A stretch of DNA of 64,000 bases from Pseudomonas borbori (lineage in GTDB: Bacteria > Pseudomonadota > Gammaproteobacteria > Pseudomonadales > Pseudomonadaceae). Shown one piece after another: positions 53,134-63,068 of the stretch. A program made the translations under genes and the position numbers. The notes under the pieces were generated by a model. That model was given only the letters and a program-made list of their open reading frames with translations, did not search any database and was not told the DNA's origin. Every line of letters starts with the position of its first letter. Positions within the stretch are counted from its first letter, which is position 1. The DNA is taken from the NCBI RefSeq assembly GCF_900115555.1, contig NZ_FOWX01000027.1, forward strand, positions 19,975 to 83,974, in the 5' to 3' direction.

Positions 53134-54600
53134 TCAGAAGGATTTAAGGATGCGCCCGAGGATCTCCATGGCTTTCTCGCTGCGGCTGTCCCAAGGATGG
53201 CCATGATTGAGGCGGGCACAGTTCCTGAATCGCTGGGTCGCAGAGAAGATCGGGCCCGGCGCCAAGCTGATACCCTGTGCCAGCGCCAGTTGCAGAAGCT
53301 TCAGCGAGTCGACCTTTTCCGGAAACTCGAACCAAAGGAAATATCCGCCAGATGGACGGGTGACGCGGGTGCTGGTCGGGAAGTGGCGTGCAGCCGAGGC
53401 TAGCATGGTGCCCTGTTGCATTTCGAGGGCGTGCCGGAGCTTGCGCAGATGCCGATCATAGCCGCCATGTTGCAAGTAATCGGCGATTGCCGCTTGTGCC
53501 GGTACGGAGGGCGAAATTGTAGTCATTAGTTTGAGCCGGCTGATCTGTTCCGAAAAGCGCCCTCCAGCGACCCAGCCAACCCTGTAGCCAGGCGCCAGGC
53601 TTTTCGAGAACGAGCCGCAGTGCATGACCAACCCGTTGCGGTCATGGCTTTTGATCGGTCGGGGCGGCTGCTTGCCAAAATAGAGTTCGGCATAGACGTC
53701 ATCTTCGATGAGCGGTGTTTGATATTGCTCAACAAGCGCGTAAAGGTCCTGTTTTTTTGTCTCGGTCATGGTCGCGCCGAGCGGGTTCTGCAGGCTACTC
53801 ATAAACCAGCAGGCCTTGATCGGCAGTTTCGCCAGACAATCGGCAAGCACGTCGAGTTCGATTCCCTCGCGCGGGTGAACCGGAATCTCGACGGCCTTCA
53901 ACTGGAGTCGTTCCAGTACCTGCAGGGTGGCGTAAAAGGCGGGCGCCTCGATCGCCACCAAGTCGCCAGGCCGGGTTACGGTCTGTAGGCAAAGGTTGAG
54001 AGCTTCCATGGCGCCGTTGGTTATCACCAGCTCCTCTACCGGCAGCATGACACCACTGACCATGTAGCGCAGCGCGATCTGACGACGTAGATCCGGGTTG
54101 CCTTCGGTCATGTCGGCCATAATCGCCTGGCCCGACATCTCTCTCGCGCTTTGCGCAAGGGAGCGGGCTAACCGTGCCAGTGGATATAAATTCGGATGAG
54201 GGAACGCAGAGCCGAAAGGTACGGTGTCTGCGTCTTTAAGTGATTTCAGCACGGAAAATACCAACTCGCTGACTCCGACGTCACTCACATCAACGGGATA
54301 ATGCGTGGTGGTCAGTTCGTGCAAGGGTTTCTTTGCGTGCTCGCGAACATAATATCCAGAGCGGGGACGTGCTTGAATCAGGCCTCGACTTTCGAGTAAG
54401 TAATACGCTTGGAACACCGTCGAGAGGCTGACCCCGTAGGTACGGCCCGCATGGCGAACAGAGGGTACTTTCTCACCAGGCGCTAGCACGCCGGTACGGA
54501 TTAGCTCGGCGACCTCATCAGCAAATTTTTCATACCGCTTCATCTTATCCAAACCGGCCGAAGGGCTAATCGGCGAGTATAACTTGGCGAAATCGTTCAT
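53134..54600 (-). CDS. MocR/PdxR-type transcriptional regulator (GntR HTH + aminotransferase-like domain)
   Basis: A regulator of 488 residues. The N-terminal GntR winged helix is 'YEKFADEVAELIRTGVLAPG' and 'VSLSTVFQAYYLLESRGLI'. The rest is a fold-type I aminotransferase domain with the PLP lysine in 'SFSKSLAPGYRVGW' and 'SLQNPLGATMT'. Such proteins sense PLP, amino acids or their derivatives. I start at 54600 rather than 54630 because 'MNDFAKL' begins the conserved region. It lies 66 bases downstream of ccoG on the same strand and may be co-transcribed with it. The target genes are unknown. Confidence 0.88.
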   Translation of the reverse strand: MNDFAKLYSPISPSAGLDKMKRYEKFADEVAELIRTGVLAPGEKVPSVRHAGRTYGVSLSTVFQAYYLLESRGLIQARPRSGYYVREHAKKPLHELTTTHYPVDVSDVGVSELVFSVLKSLKDADTVPFGSAFPHPNLYPLARLARSLAQSAREMSGQAIMADMTEGNPDLRRQIALRYMVSGVMLPVEELVITNGAMEALNLCLQTVTRPGDLVAIEAPAFYATLQVLERLQLKAVEIPVHPREGIELDVLADCLAKLPIKACWFMSSLQNPLGATMTETKKQDLYALVEQYQTPLIEDDVYAELYFGKQPPRPIKSHDRNGLVMHCGSFSKSLAPGYRVGWVAGGRFSEQISRLKLMTTISPSVPAQAAIADYLQHGGYDRHLRKLRHALEMQQGTMLASAARHFPTSTRVTRPSGGYFLWFEFPEKVDSLKLLQLALAQGISLAPGPIFSATQRFRNCARLNHGHPWDSRSEKAMEILGRILKSF

Positions 54601-54666
54601 GGCGTCTTCCTGCTGCGTCGCGCGCGTCAAGCTCGCGACGCTGTGAATCCGTTTCGGCGGAGAGGC

Positions 54667-56079
54667 TCAATATCTGGCAGGCGATATGAATGTGCTGGAG
54701 ACGCTGTCGTGAGCCGACCGATCGTTTGGATTCATAATGGTGAAGTGAATTTCGTGAGTGGATGCCGCGCGGCTCGGCTCGACAAGGGCAACGCTGTAGG
54801 GCACGTCGCTGATCTCGCCGGGTGCGAGTGTCAGTTCACTCGGTCCTTGGAGGGTGAACTGTGCTCCCTGCAGCCCGACGCTATAGCGTTGGACTTGCTG
54901 GCTCTTATTGATAACCTTGAGCAGATACATGTTTTCGATCTGCCCTGCGCTGTTCTCACGGTACAGCGTCCGATCACGAGTCACGTCTAGCGAAACCAGC
55001 GAGCGCTCGCCGAGTGCCCAGATAAAGGCGCCGATCATTACTATCAAAACCAGACCGTAGCCCATCAGCCGCGGGCGCAACAGGCGGATCTTTTTCCCCT
55101 CCAGGGACCGCTCGGAAGCATAGCGCACCAGGCCGCGCGCATAGCCCATCTTGTCCATGACCTCGTCGCAGGCATCGACACAGGCGCCACAACTGATGCA
55201 GTCGAGTTGCAGTCCGTCACGAATGTCGATACCGGTCGGGCAGACCTGGACGCACATCGTGCAATCAATGCAGTCGCCCAATCCCTCGACGCGGTAGTCG
55301 CTGTCCTTCTTGCGTGGCCCGCGGGATTCCCCGCGCGCTGCGTCGTACGCGACGTTCAGGGTGTCGCTGTCGAACATGACGCTCTGGAATCGCGAGTAGG
55401 GGCACATGTGCAGGCACACCTGTTCGCGCAACCAGCCAGCGTTTAGATAGGTCGCTGTGGCAAACAATGCGACCCAGATCGTTGGGCCCAGCTCTGCATC
55501 GAGCGTCAACAGGCCGGCCACCAGTTCACGCACTGGGGTGAAGTAGCTGACGAAGGCGACGGCCGTGACCAGGCTGACGCCCAGCCAGATGGCATGCTTG
55601 GCGCCGCGACGCAGCAGCTTGTTCAGCGACCAGGGCGCGGCATCCAATTTGATTCGCTGGTTGCGATCGCCCTCGGTGATCTTTTCCGCCCACATGAAAA
55701 TCCACGTCCAGGTGCTTTGCGGGCAGGCATAACCGCACCAGACCCGGCCAGCCAGCACCGAGATGAAGAACAGGCCGAAGGCGGCGATGATCAATATTGC
55801 GGAAAGAAGGATGAAATCCTGAGGCCAGAAGGTGCTGCCAAAGATATGGAACTGGCCTGCGCCGAGATCCCACAGCACCGCCTGGCGGCCGTTCCAGTCG
55901 AGCCAAGCTGTGCCGAAAAACAAAATGAACAGGAGCCCCGCGCCTAGCAGGCGCAGATTGCGGAACAACCCGCTGAAGCTCCGGGTGTGGATAGGACCGC
56001 CCTCCTTGGCCGGGGTCAGGCGCTTCGGCTTGCCGGGATCTATGGTTTCGATGATCCGGGTAGGAATTCGTTCTGTCAT
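54667..56079 (-). CDS. CcoG/RdxA-like iron-sulfur membrane protein (cytochrome oxidase accessory protein)
   Basis: A polytopic protein of 470 residues. Characterised CcoG proteins reduce Cu(II) to Cu(I) during cbb3 oxidase assembly. Features: N-terminal helices ('LLGAGLLFILFFGTAWLDW'), the conserved 'RVWCGYACPQSTWTWIFMW', ferredoxin clusters in 'CIDCTMCVQVCPTGIDI' and 'CISCGACVDACDEVMDKMG', and a C-terminal Ig-like domain. It is not near ccoNOPQ or ccoS genes. Standing next to nos genes, it may serve copper supply to NosZ (inference). It is divergent from the siroheme reductase, sharing a region with an excellent FNR-type box. Confidence 0.88.
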   Translation of the reverse strand: MTERIPTRIIETIDPGKPKRLTPAKEGGPIHTRSFSGLFRNLRLLGAGLLFILFFGTAWLDWNGRQAVLWDLGAGQFHIFGSTFWPQDFILLSAILIIAAFGLFFISVLAGRVWCGYACPQSTWTWIFMWAEKITEGDRNQRIKLDAAPWSLNKLLRRGAKHAIWLGVSLVTAVAFVSYFTPVRELVAGLLTLDAELGPTIWVALFATATYLNAGWLREQVCLHMCPYSRFQSVMFDSDTLNVAYDAARGESRGPRKKDSDYRVEGLGDCIDCTMCVQVCPTGIDIRDGLQLDCISCGACVDACDEVMDKMGYARGLVRYASERSLEGKKIRLLRPRLMGYGLVLIVMIGAFIWALGERSLVSLDVTRDRTLYRENSAGQIENMYLLKVINKSQQVQRYSVGLQGAQFTLQGPSELTLAPGEISDVPYSVALVEPSRAASTHEIHFTIMNPNDRSAHDSVSSTFISPARY

Positions 56080-56382
56080 GACGGAAAACTCATCAGGCTG
56101 ATTCAGACCGGGCAGATCATCGGCTCCCGCCTGTGCTTAAAACAGCGCCAGATGATGCTAAAAAAACCAGCTCAGATACCCTTCAGGAAGCTGCGGCGAA
56201 AAGGCAAGTGTCAGCGCTTGACGTACATCAAGCGAGGCTGGAGGAGTGGCGGCACGGCTGCTGAGCTGTATTTTATCGGCGCAACTGAATCTGTTTGTGA
56301 GTGATCCATGTCGGCATAGTCACTCCCCTCGACGGCGGCGTTACTGCCGTCGCACCTTGCTGGGGGCGAAGGGGAGTCTTGC
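56080..56382. other. Divergent promoter region between ccoG and the siroheme reductase
   Basis: This 303-base stretch has no gene. It carries the FNR-type palindrome at 56218-56231 and should drive ccoG(-mocR) leftward and the reductase-DUF934-lrgAB operon rightward. Confidence 0.5.
56218..56231. promoter_or_regulatory. Strong ANR/DNR (FNR-type) box
   Basis: TTGAC-GTAC-ATCAA agrees with the FNR-family consensus TTGAT/C-N4-A/GTCAA at every conserved base, and flanking C/G extends the palindrome. It lies 139 bases before ccoG and 152 bases before the reductase start. Depending on the transcript start, it could activate either or both. Confidence 0.75.
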
Positions 56383-58049
<1,667 letters not shown>

Positions 58050-58053
<4 letters not shown>

Positions 58054-58559
58054 AGAACCTGATCAGGCTGGTTGAGGGGCAGGCGCGGATCGTTCACGAC
58101 GATCCCTGGCAACTGGTTCGTGACGACGCGCCCCAGGCAGCAGGCGCGCTCATCCTGCCGCTGGCGCACTGGCAGGCGCGACAGGACGCCGAGGTTCTCG
58201 CGGGTAATCGGCTCAGCCTGCAGGGTGTGCTGCTGCAGCCCGACGACGACCCCGAGGCGCTGGCCGAATGGCTTGAGGTGCTGCCGCTGGTCGCGATCGA
58301 TTTCCCGAGCTTCCTTGACGGGCGCGGCTACAGCCAGGCCTATCTATTGCGAGTGCGCCGAGGCTGGTGCGGTGAAGTGCGCGCGGTGGGCGAGGTGTTG
58401 CGCGATCAGCTGGCGCACATGCGTCAGTGCGGCTTCGATGCCTTTGCCGTTCGCGAGGACAAGTCTGCCGAAGATGCGCTCAAGGGGCTAGCAGGGATGA
58501 GTGTGCTCTACGGGCGTTCCGCAATTGAGCCGCGCCCGCTGTTTCGTCGACGAGGATGA
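58050..58559 (+). CDS. DUF934 family protein, partner of the CysI-type reductase
   Basis: A protein of 169 residues. The DUF934 core is 'VAIDFPSFLDGRGYSQAYLL' followed by 'RRGWCGEVRAVGEVLRDQL' and 'QCGFDAFAVRED'. In Pseudomonas and other proteobacteria such genes almost always follow cysI-type reductase genes, and a role in sulfite or nitrite reduction (possibly electron delivery or assembly) has been suggested. The start is in an ATGA overlap. The lrgA gene follows after 12 bases. Confidence 0.88.
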
Positions 58560-58571
58560 GTGGAGGTCAGG

Positions 58572-58937
58572 ATGATTCTCAAGGGGTTGACTGTACTGGT
58601 ACTGCTGCAACTGCTCGGCAATGTGCTGAACCTTACACTATTGCCGATGCTGCCCGGACCGATCATAGGCCTGCTGTTGTTGTTCGGCTGGTTGTTGATA
58701 CGTGGCGGGATCAGTGAGCCTGTCGAACAGGCGGCGAGCGGGCTGCTGCAGTACTTGCCAATGCTGCTGGTGGTGCCCGCGGCGGGCATCATGGCCAGCG
58801 GTGAGATGCTGTTGAACGATCTTCCGGCCATTGCGGCGGCGCTGGTGCTGTCTCTGGTGGTCACGGTACCGCTGTGTGGCTGGCTGATGCAGCGGATGAT
58901 CAGGCACGTGGAAGCGCGCCGGAGAGACGATCCATGA
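58572..58937 (+). CDS. lrgA: LrgA/CidA family holin-like membrane protein
   Basis: A small membrane protein of 121 residues with about four helices. LrgA signatures: 'LQLLGNVLNLTLLPMLPGPI' and 'IIGLLLLFGWLLI', with 'LPMLLVVPAAGIM' in the second half. The family is linked to control of autolysis, or to pyruvate transport in some bacteria. The ATG at 58572 has GGAGG upstream, and the stop overlaps lrgB (ATGA). Confidence 0.85.
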   Translation: MILKGLTVLVLLQLLGNVLNLTLLPMLPGPIIGLLLLFGWLLIRGGISEPVEQAASGLLQYLPMLLVVPAAGIMASGEMLLNDLPAIAAALVLSLVVTVPLCGWLMQRMIRHVEARRRDDP

Positions 58938-59656
58938 GTCCTTCGCTCTTGGAACTCTGGGCAAGCCTGTGCGCCCCCCCGCTTTTTTCCGTCGCGCTGA
59001 TCCTGCTGGCGTTCCAGGCCTCGCTGCAGCTCTACCGGCGTAGCCGCTGGTTGTTGCTGCAGCCGGTCATGGTCTCCACGACCATCGTCGTCTGCGTGTT
59101 GTTGCTCAGCGGAATTGATTACGCGCACTTTCGCGAGGACGCCTCGCCGGTTGCCATGCTGCTGGGACCTGCCACCGTGGCGCTGGCGGTGCCGCTGTAC
59201 CGCAACCTGCGGCGCATCCGTCAACTGCTCTGGCCGATCCTGCTGACTCTGACGGTGGGTGGCAGCCTCACCGTGCTTCTGACCCTGCTGATCGCTCACC
59301 AGCTCGGTGCTGAGCTGCCGGTGCTGATGAGCCTGGCGCCCAAGTCTGCAACCATGCCGATCGCCATGCTGGTGGCGGAGCAATGGGGCGGCATCGCCTC
59401 GCTGACAGCCGTGCTGGTGATGCTCACCGGGGTCGTTGGCACGGCCCTGGGTCCGCTGCTGCTGGGCTGGGCCGGGGTGGCGAGTCCCGCGGCGCGCGGC
59501 CTGAGCTACGGCATCAATGCCCACGCCATCGGCACGGTGCGGGCGCTGGAGGAGGGCGACGAATGCGGCGCCTTCGCCGCCCTGGGCATGAGCCTGATGG
59601 GCATCCTCATCGCGGTCCTGCTGCCGCTGGCACTCAACTATGGCGGCTGGCGCTGA
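58934..59656 (+). CDS. lrgB: LrgB/CidB family membrane protein
   Basis: A membrane protein of 240 residues with about six helices and the LrgB core 'YFREDASPVA'-like segment (here 'AHFREDASPVAMLLGPATVA'), 'LMSLAPKSATMPIAMLVAEQ' and 'GINAHAIGTVRALEEGDECG'. It is normally paired with LrgA. It ends the siroheme-reductase operon. A fragment of another lrgB lies at 41899-42174, near the other end of the island. Confidence 0.9.
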   Translation: MSPSLLELWASLCAPPLFSVALILLAFQASLQLYRRSRWLLLQPVMVSTTIVVCVLLLSGIDYAHFREDASPVAMLLGPATVALAVPLYRNLRRIRQLLWPILLTLTVGGSLTVLLTLLIAHQLGAELPVLMSLAPKSATMPIAMLVAEQWGGIASLTAVLVMLTGVVGTALGPLLLGWAGVASPAARGLSYGINAHAIGTVRALEEGDECGAFAALGMSLMGILIAVLLPLALNYGGWR

Positions 59657-59667
59657 GTTCAGCGTGA

Positions 59668-59813
59668 CCAGGTGAAATCGAGGAAGCGTTAAGACTGGTC
59701 AACATCTCACCCTACGGACTGACGGTAGCCATCCACAGTGCAGACAGCATGCGTGCCTGCGAGCGGGTCAGCCAAATCCACAGCGGTATGGTTCAGGTGA
59801 ACGATCAGACCGC
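59668..59813 (+). pseudogene. Aldehyde dehydrogenase fragment
   Basis: The frame reads 'EALRLVNISPYGLTVAIHSA' and then 'VSQIHSGMVQVNDQTANS'. This is the C-terminal part of NAD-dependent aldehyde dehydrogenases of the benzaldehyde/vanillin type (the 'YGL...AGMV.IND.T' region). A stop (TGA at 59665) precedes it, and no other part of the gene is present. About 48 codons remain. Confidence 0.65.
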
Positions 59814-60131
59814 AAACAGTAAGCGTATAGCCCGCCCACCTTTTCCTCGAACACCCTGGCCGGCATCCCCTGCGTTTGCCAACAGGAGATTTACCTGGAA
59901 ACGATGCACGCGCAATGCGAGTCCTGGGCGAGGCAGGTACAGGACTGGCGGGATAACGTGTTGACGTAGGTCGCTTACTGTCAGCCGCATGAGCTTAAAC
60001 CCAGAACGCTGACCCTGGCAGGCCGTTGGCGATGCGGGAGCCACCCGTCACCGAGGCGTTGCTACTGCAACATGCCAGCGGCTGGCAGTTGGCATTGCTG
60101 TTGGCGTCGATGCGATCTGGTTGCCGGGTTG

Positions 60132-60312
60132 CTGCGGGTGCTGGAGCAGGAGGAGGTGCTCCAGCAGCAGGCGCTGGACGCCGCCCGCGAGTCCCTGCGC
60201 CTGATCGAGAACCAGTACCGCGCCGGCACCGTCGACTTCAACAGCGTGGTCAACGTGCAGGCTACCGCTTTGAACAACGAACGCAGCAACCTGACCCTGC
60301 TCGGCAGGCGCC
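60132..60312 (+). repeat. Right copy of the 181-bp direct repeat (opmB tail pseudogene)
   Basis: The translation includes 'ALDAARESLRLIENQYRAGT' and 'NVQATALNNERSNLTLL', nearly identical to OpmB. Seven mismatches against 41340-41520 were counted, three of them silent and without indels. The flanking sequence does not match opmB on either side. It is a fragment without start or natural stop. Confidence 0.9.
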
Positions 60313-60432
60313 TTCCTCGGCTGTGGCAGAACCCTAGCAGCCGTGGATCTCTCGACTACGGCACTGGACGTTGGCCGCTTCTGAACTAGGGTTCTAGGAG
60401 GATAAACAGCGTACGGTGACAGGGACACATCT

Positions 60433-60912
60433 ATGGACAGATACGTGATGTTGCCCTTCTGGCTGGCCGAACAACGCTTGGCGGTAACCCTCGATCAAGT
60501 GGTGCGCGTGCTGCCGGCGCTGCAGGTTAGCCCTTTGCCCGGTGCACCCGAGGCGGTCTGTGGGCTGGTCAATGTGCGCGGCAAACTGCTCCCGGTGGTG
60601 GATCTGGCCCGGCGTTTCGGCTGGGCCACGCCCGTGCCCGGCCTGTGGCAACCTTTTATCTGGCTGCGCAGCAGCGCGCGCGAGCTCCTGCTCCCGGTGG
60701 CGCGGGTGGAGTCGGTGTGTAGCGCTGCGGCAGAGGACTTCATTCCGGTACCGGATCCGCGGGTTCCCTCCAGTCTGCTGCGCGGGGCGTTGCGCACCGA
60801 CCAAGGGCTGCTGCTGATCCAGGACGTCGAACAGCTGCTCAGCGCTGGCGACGAGCTGCAGCTGGCTGCGCTGTTGACCGATGACGGGAGATTGGCCGAT
60901 GCAGCGGACTGA
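60433..60912 (+). CDS. CheW-domain coupling protein
   Basis: A protein of 159 residues. CheW domain features: 'LAEQRLAVTLDQVVRVLPAL', then the conserved 'LVNVRGKLLPVVDLARRFG' (about 50-68) and a C-terminal 'LLLIQDVEQLLS'. It would link the receptor to a histidine kinase. It is the first gene of a Wsp-like operon. The CheR gene starts 14 bases before its stop. The position matches WspB or WspD in Wsp clusters, but order differs. Confidence 0.88.
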   Translation: MDRYVMLPFWLAEQRLAVTLDQVVRVLPALQVSPLPGAPEAVCGLVNVRGKLLPVVDLARRFGWATPVPGLWQPFIWLRSSARELLLPVARVESVCSAAAEDFIPVPDPRVPSSLLRGALRTDQGLLLIQDVEQLLSAGDELQLAALLTDDGRLADAAD

Positions 60913-62452
60913 AGCGCGCTGTTCGCCAAGCCTGTTGGCGGCCTTGAATCACAAGGTGCATCAGCACCTGGGGATGGATTTTTCCGGGGCGCGGGGTGGC
61001 GACTTGCTGCGGCGTCTGCAGCTGCTGGCCCTGGAATTGCAAGTAGCGGATCTCGAGCCCTGGCTGCAGCAACTGGCCTTCGCCGACTGGGATGCGGCCT
61101 TGGTGCAGACGCTGATCCCCGCGTTCAGCGTCGGCGAAACCTATTTCCGTCGCGATGCCGAGGCGCTCGACTGGCTGGCGGTCAACCACCTGGGCCCGCT
61201 GCTGACGCGTCGGCGCCAGGCCGGGCAGCGCAGCCTGCGCCTGTGGAGTGCCGGCTGTTGTACCGGCGAGGAGGCCTACAGCCTGCTGTTCCTGCTCGAT
61301 CGGCTGCTCGGCGCTGAGCGCGACAGCTGGATCCTGGAACTGCTCGCCAGCGACATCAACGCGGCCTTTATCGCGCGGGCGGAGCAGAGCCTGTATGGCG
61401 CCAATGCCTTTCGCCGCAACGAAGCGGCCTTCCGCAACCAGCATTTCCAGGCCGAGGGCCGCCTGTGGCGGGTGCGGCCGGCCTGGCGCGGGCGTATCCG
61501 GTTCATCCAGTACAACCTGGCCGATGGCCTGCTCGCCTGCCCGATGCAAGGCGCCGACCTGATTCTGTGTCGCAACGTGCTGATGTATTTCTCGCCGACC
61601 CGTGCGGCTAGCGTGTTGCACCGGTTGCTCGGCTGCCTGGACCGCGACGGCCTGCTGCTGCTGAGTGCGGTCGAGGCAGGCATCGCCACCCAGGCTGGCT
61701 TCAATGGCTTCTGGGCCGGTTGCAACTATGCCCTGAATAGTAGCGCCGAGCGTGCCCCGCCCACGCTCGCCGTTGTTTCGGCCGACGCCGCGGCGCGCCA
61801 GGACAGCTCGCCCGCGACCACGCCGGGCGTTGCTGGTGGCCAGGCCCCGGGGCCACGCCGGGTCGAGCCGACGGTCGTCGTAGACAGGGCCTGGCCGCGC
61901 GTCGACCGTGTGGATGCCGGCGCTCCGTCCGAGGGCTTCTGGCAACAGGCGCAACGGTCTCTGGATGCCGGCGAGTACGTCACGGCCCGCGAAGCCCTGC
62001 TGGCCTACCTGGCCTGCACCGGCCTGAGCCATGCCCAGCAACACCAGGCCTGCCTGCTGCTGGCGCACAGTTGGGCCGACCAGCAGCGCATCGACGAGGC
62101 GCAGGACTGGTTGCAGCGGGCGCTGTCGCTGGATCCCGCTTCGGTCATGGGTTACTGGCTGCAGGCTCTGCTGGCACAGCAGGGTGGCGATATTCCGGCG
62201 GCCCTGCTGGCGTTGCAGAAAACCCTCTATCTCGACCCCGGCTTCATTCTTGGCTACTTCCTGCAGGCGCGCCTGTTGCGTACGCAAGGCCGCATGCGGG
62301 CCAGCGATAAGGCGTTACAGGTCTGCCGTCAGTTGCTCGACGAGCAGGACGAGAAAGCGCTGCTAGCGCAAGGCAATGGCATGAGCTGTGGCCAACTGCT
62401 GCGCTTGTGCGAGCAATTGCTGGAGGAACAACACCCATGTCCGATCCGATGA
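60899..62452 (+). CDS. CheR-type methyltransferase with TPR repeats (WspC-like)
   Basis: A SAM-dependent glutamate methyltransferase of about 517 residues. The CheR domain (about 15-275) contains 'FSVGETYFRRD', the SAM motif 'LRLWSAGCCTGEEAYSLLFL', and 'LILCRNVLMYFSP'. A Pro/Ala-rich linker follows. Tetratricopeptide-like helices fill about residues 340-470 ('QDWLQRALSLDPASVMGYWL', 'AALLALQKTLYLDPGFILGY'). CheR-TPR proteins such as WspC act in chemosensory systems that do not control flagella. The ATG at 60899 is preferred; one at 60881 would add six residues. Confidence 0.9.
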   Translation: MQRTEARCSPSLLAALNHKVHQHLGMDFSGARGGDLLRRLQLLALELQVADLEPWLQQLAFADWDAALVQTLIPAFSVGETYFRRDAEALDWLAVNHLGPLLTRRRQAGQRSLRLWSAGCCTGEEAYSLLFLLDRLLGAERDSWILELLASDINAAFIARAEQSLYGANAFRRNEAAFRNQHFQAEGRLWRVRPAWRGRIRFIQYNLADGLLACPMQGADLILCRNVLMYFSPTRAASVLHRLLGCLDRDGLLLLSAVEAGIATQAGFNGFWAGCNYALNSSAERAPPTLAVVSADAAARQDSSPATTPGVAGGQAPGPRRVEPTVVVDRAWPRVDRVDAGAPSEGFWQQAQRSLDAGEYVTAREALLAYLACTGLSHAQQHQACLLLAHSWADQQRIDEAQDWLQRALSLDPASVMGYWLQALLAQQGGDIPAALLALQKTLYLDPGFILGYFLQARLLRTQGRMRASDKALQVCRQLLDEQDEKALLAQGNGMSCGQLLRLCEQLLEEQHPCPIR

Positions 62453-63045
62453 ACCACGATGCGCGCTGGGCGCAGCTGCATGAACGTTTGGGCGAGTTTG
62501 AGCGGCGCTTGCTCGACGGCTTTGCCATGGCCCCCGAGCAGTGGGCCGCGCGCCTGGGCGAGCGCACCCGGCAATGGGCCTGTGCGGAGCAGGCCGAGGC
62601 GGCGCAAGATCAACTGGAGGTGCTGAGTTTCATTCTCAGTAACGAGCGGTATGCCATCGGCAGCGAGCACGTCGCCCAGGTGCTGCCGCTGAACCAGTAC
62701 ACGCCCTTGCCCGGTACCCCGGCCTACGTGCTGGGTATCGTCAATGTGCGCGGTCGCATCGTTTCGGTACTGGATCTGCGGGTGCTGTTCGAACTGCCGA
62801 TCGGCGGCCTTGCCGAGCGCAGCTTCCTGCTTGTCCTGCACAGCGCGGAAATGGAGTTCGGCCTGCTGATCGACCGCGTCCTGGGGGTTGCGCAAATCAG
62901 CCGCGAGACCCTGCAAGGCGCTCCGGCCAACCTGTCCGGGGTGCGCGCCAACTATCTGCTGGGGGTGACTTGCGAGCAATGTACGGTACTCGATGGTGCG
63001 CGCCTGCTGGGTGACCCGAATCTGCGCGTGCTGGCCGACGATTAG
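62437..63045 (+). CDS. CheW-domain coupling protein (second)
   Basis: A protein of 202 residues. An N-terminal helical extension (about 1-60, rich in Arg/Glu) precedes the CheW domain: 'LSFILSNERYAIGSEHVAQV' and 'GIVNVRGRIVSVLDLRVLFE' (about 108-127). It resembles WspD in having an extension. It starts 16 bases before the CheR stop with GGAGGA upstream. Two CheW proteins around a CheR-TPR gene is the Wsp-type arrangement. Confidence 0.9.
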   Translation: MSDPMNHDARWAQLHERLGEFERRLLDGFAMAPEQWAARLGERTRQWACAEQAEAAQDQLEVLSFILSNERYAIGSEHVAQVLPLNQYTPLPGTPAYVLGIVNVRGRIVSVLDLRVLFELPIGGLAERSFLLVLHSAEMEFGLLIDRVLGVAQISRETLQGAPANLSGVRANYLLGVTCEQCTVLDGARLLGDPNLRVLADD

Positions 63046-63068
63046 TAATATGGAGAGGGACAAGCGTG

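Larger units (their letters stand above)
59657..60432. other. Gene-poor right edge of the island with remnants
   Basis: 776 bases without an intact gene. Contents: an aldehyde dehydrogenase fragment (59668-59813), then about 320 bases in which I recognise nothing, then the opmB-tail copy (60132-60312), and the upstream region of the CheW gene. Confidence 0.6.
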
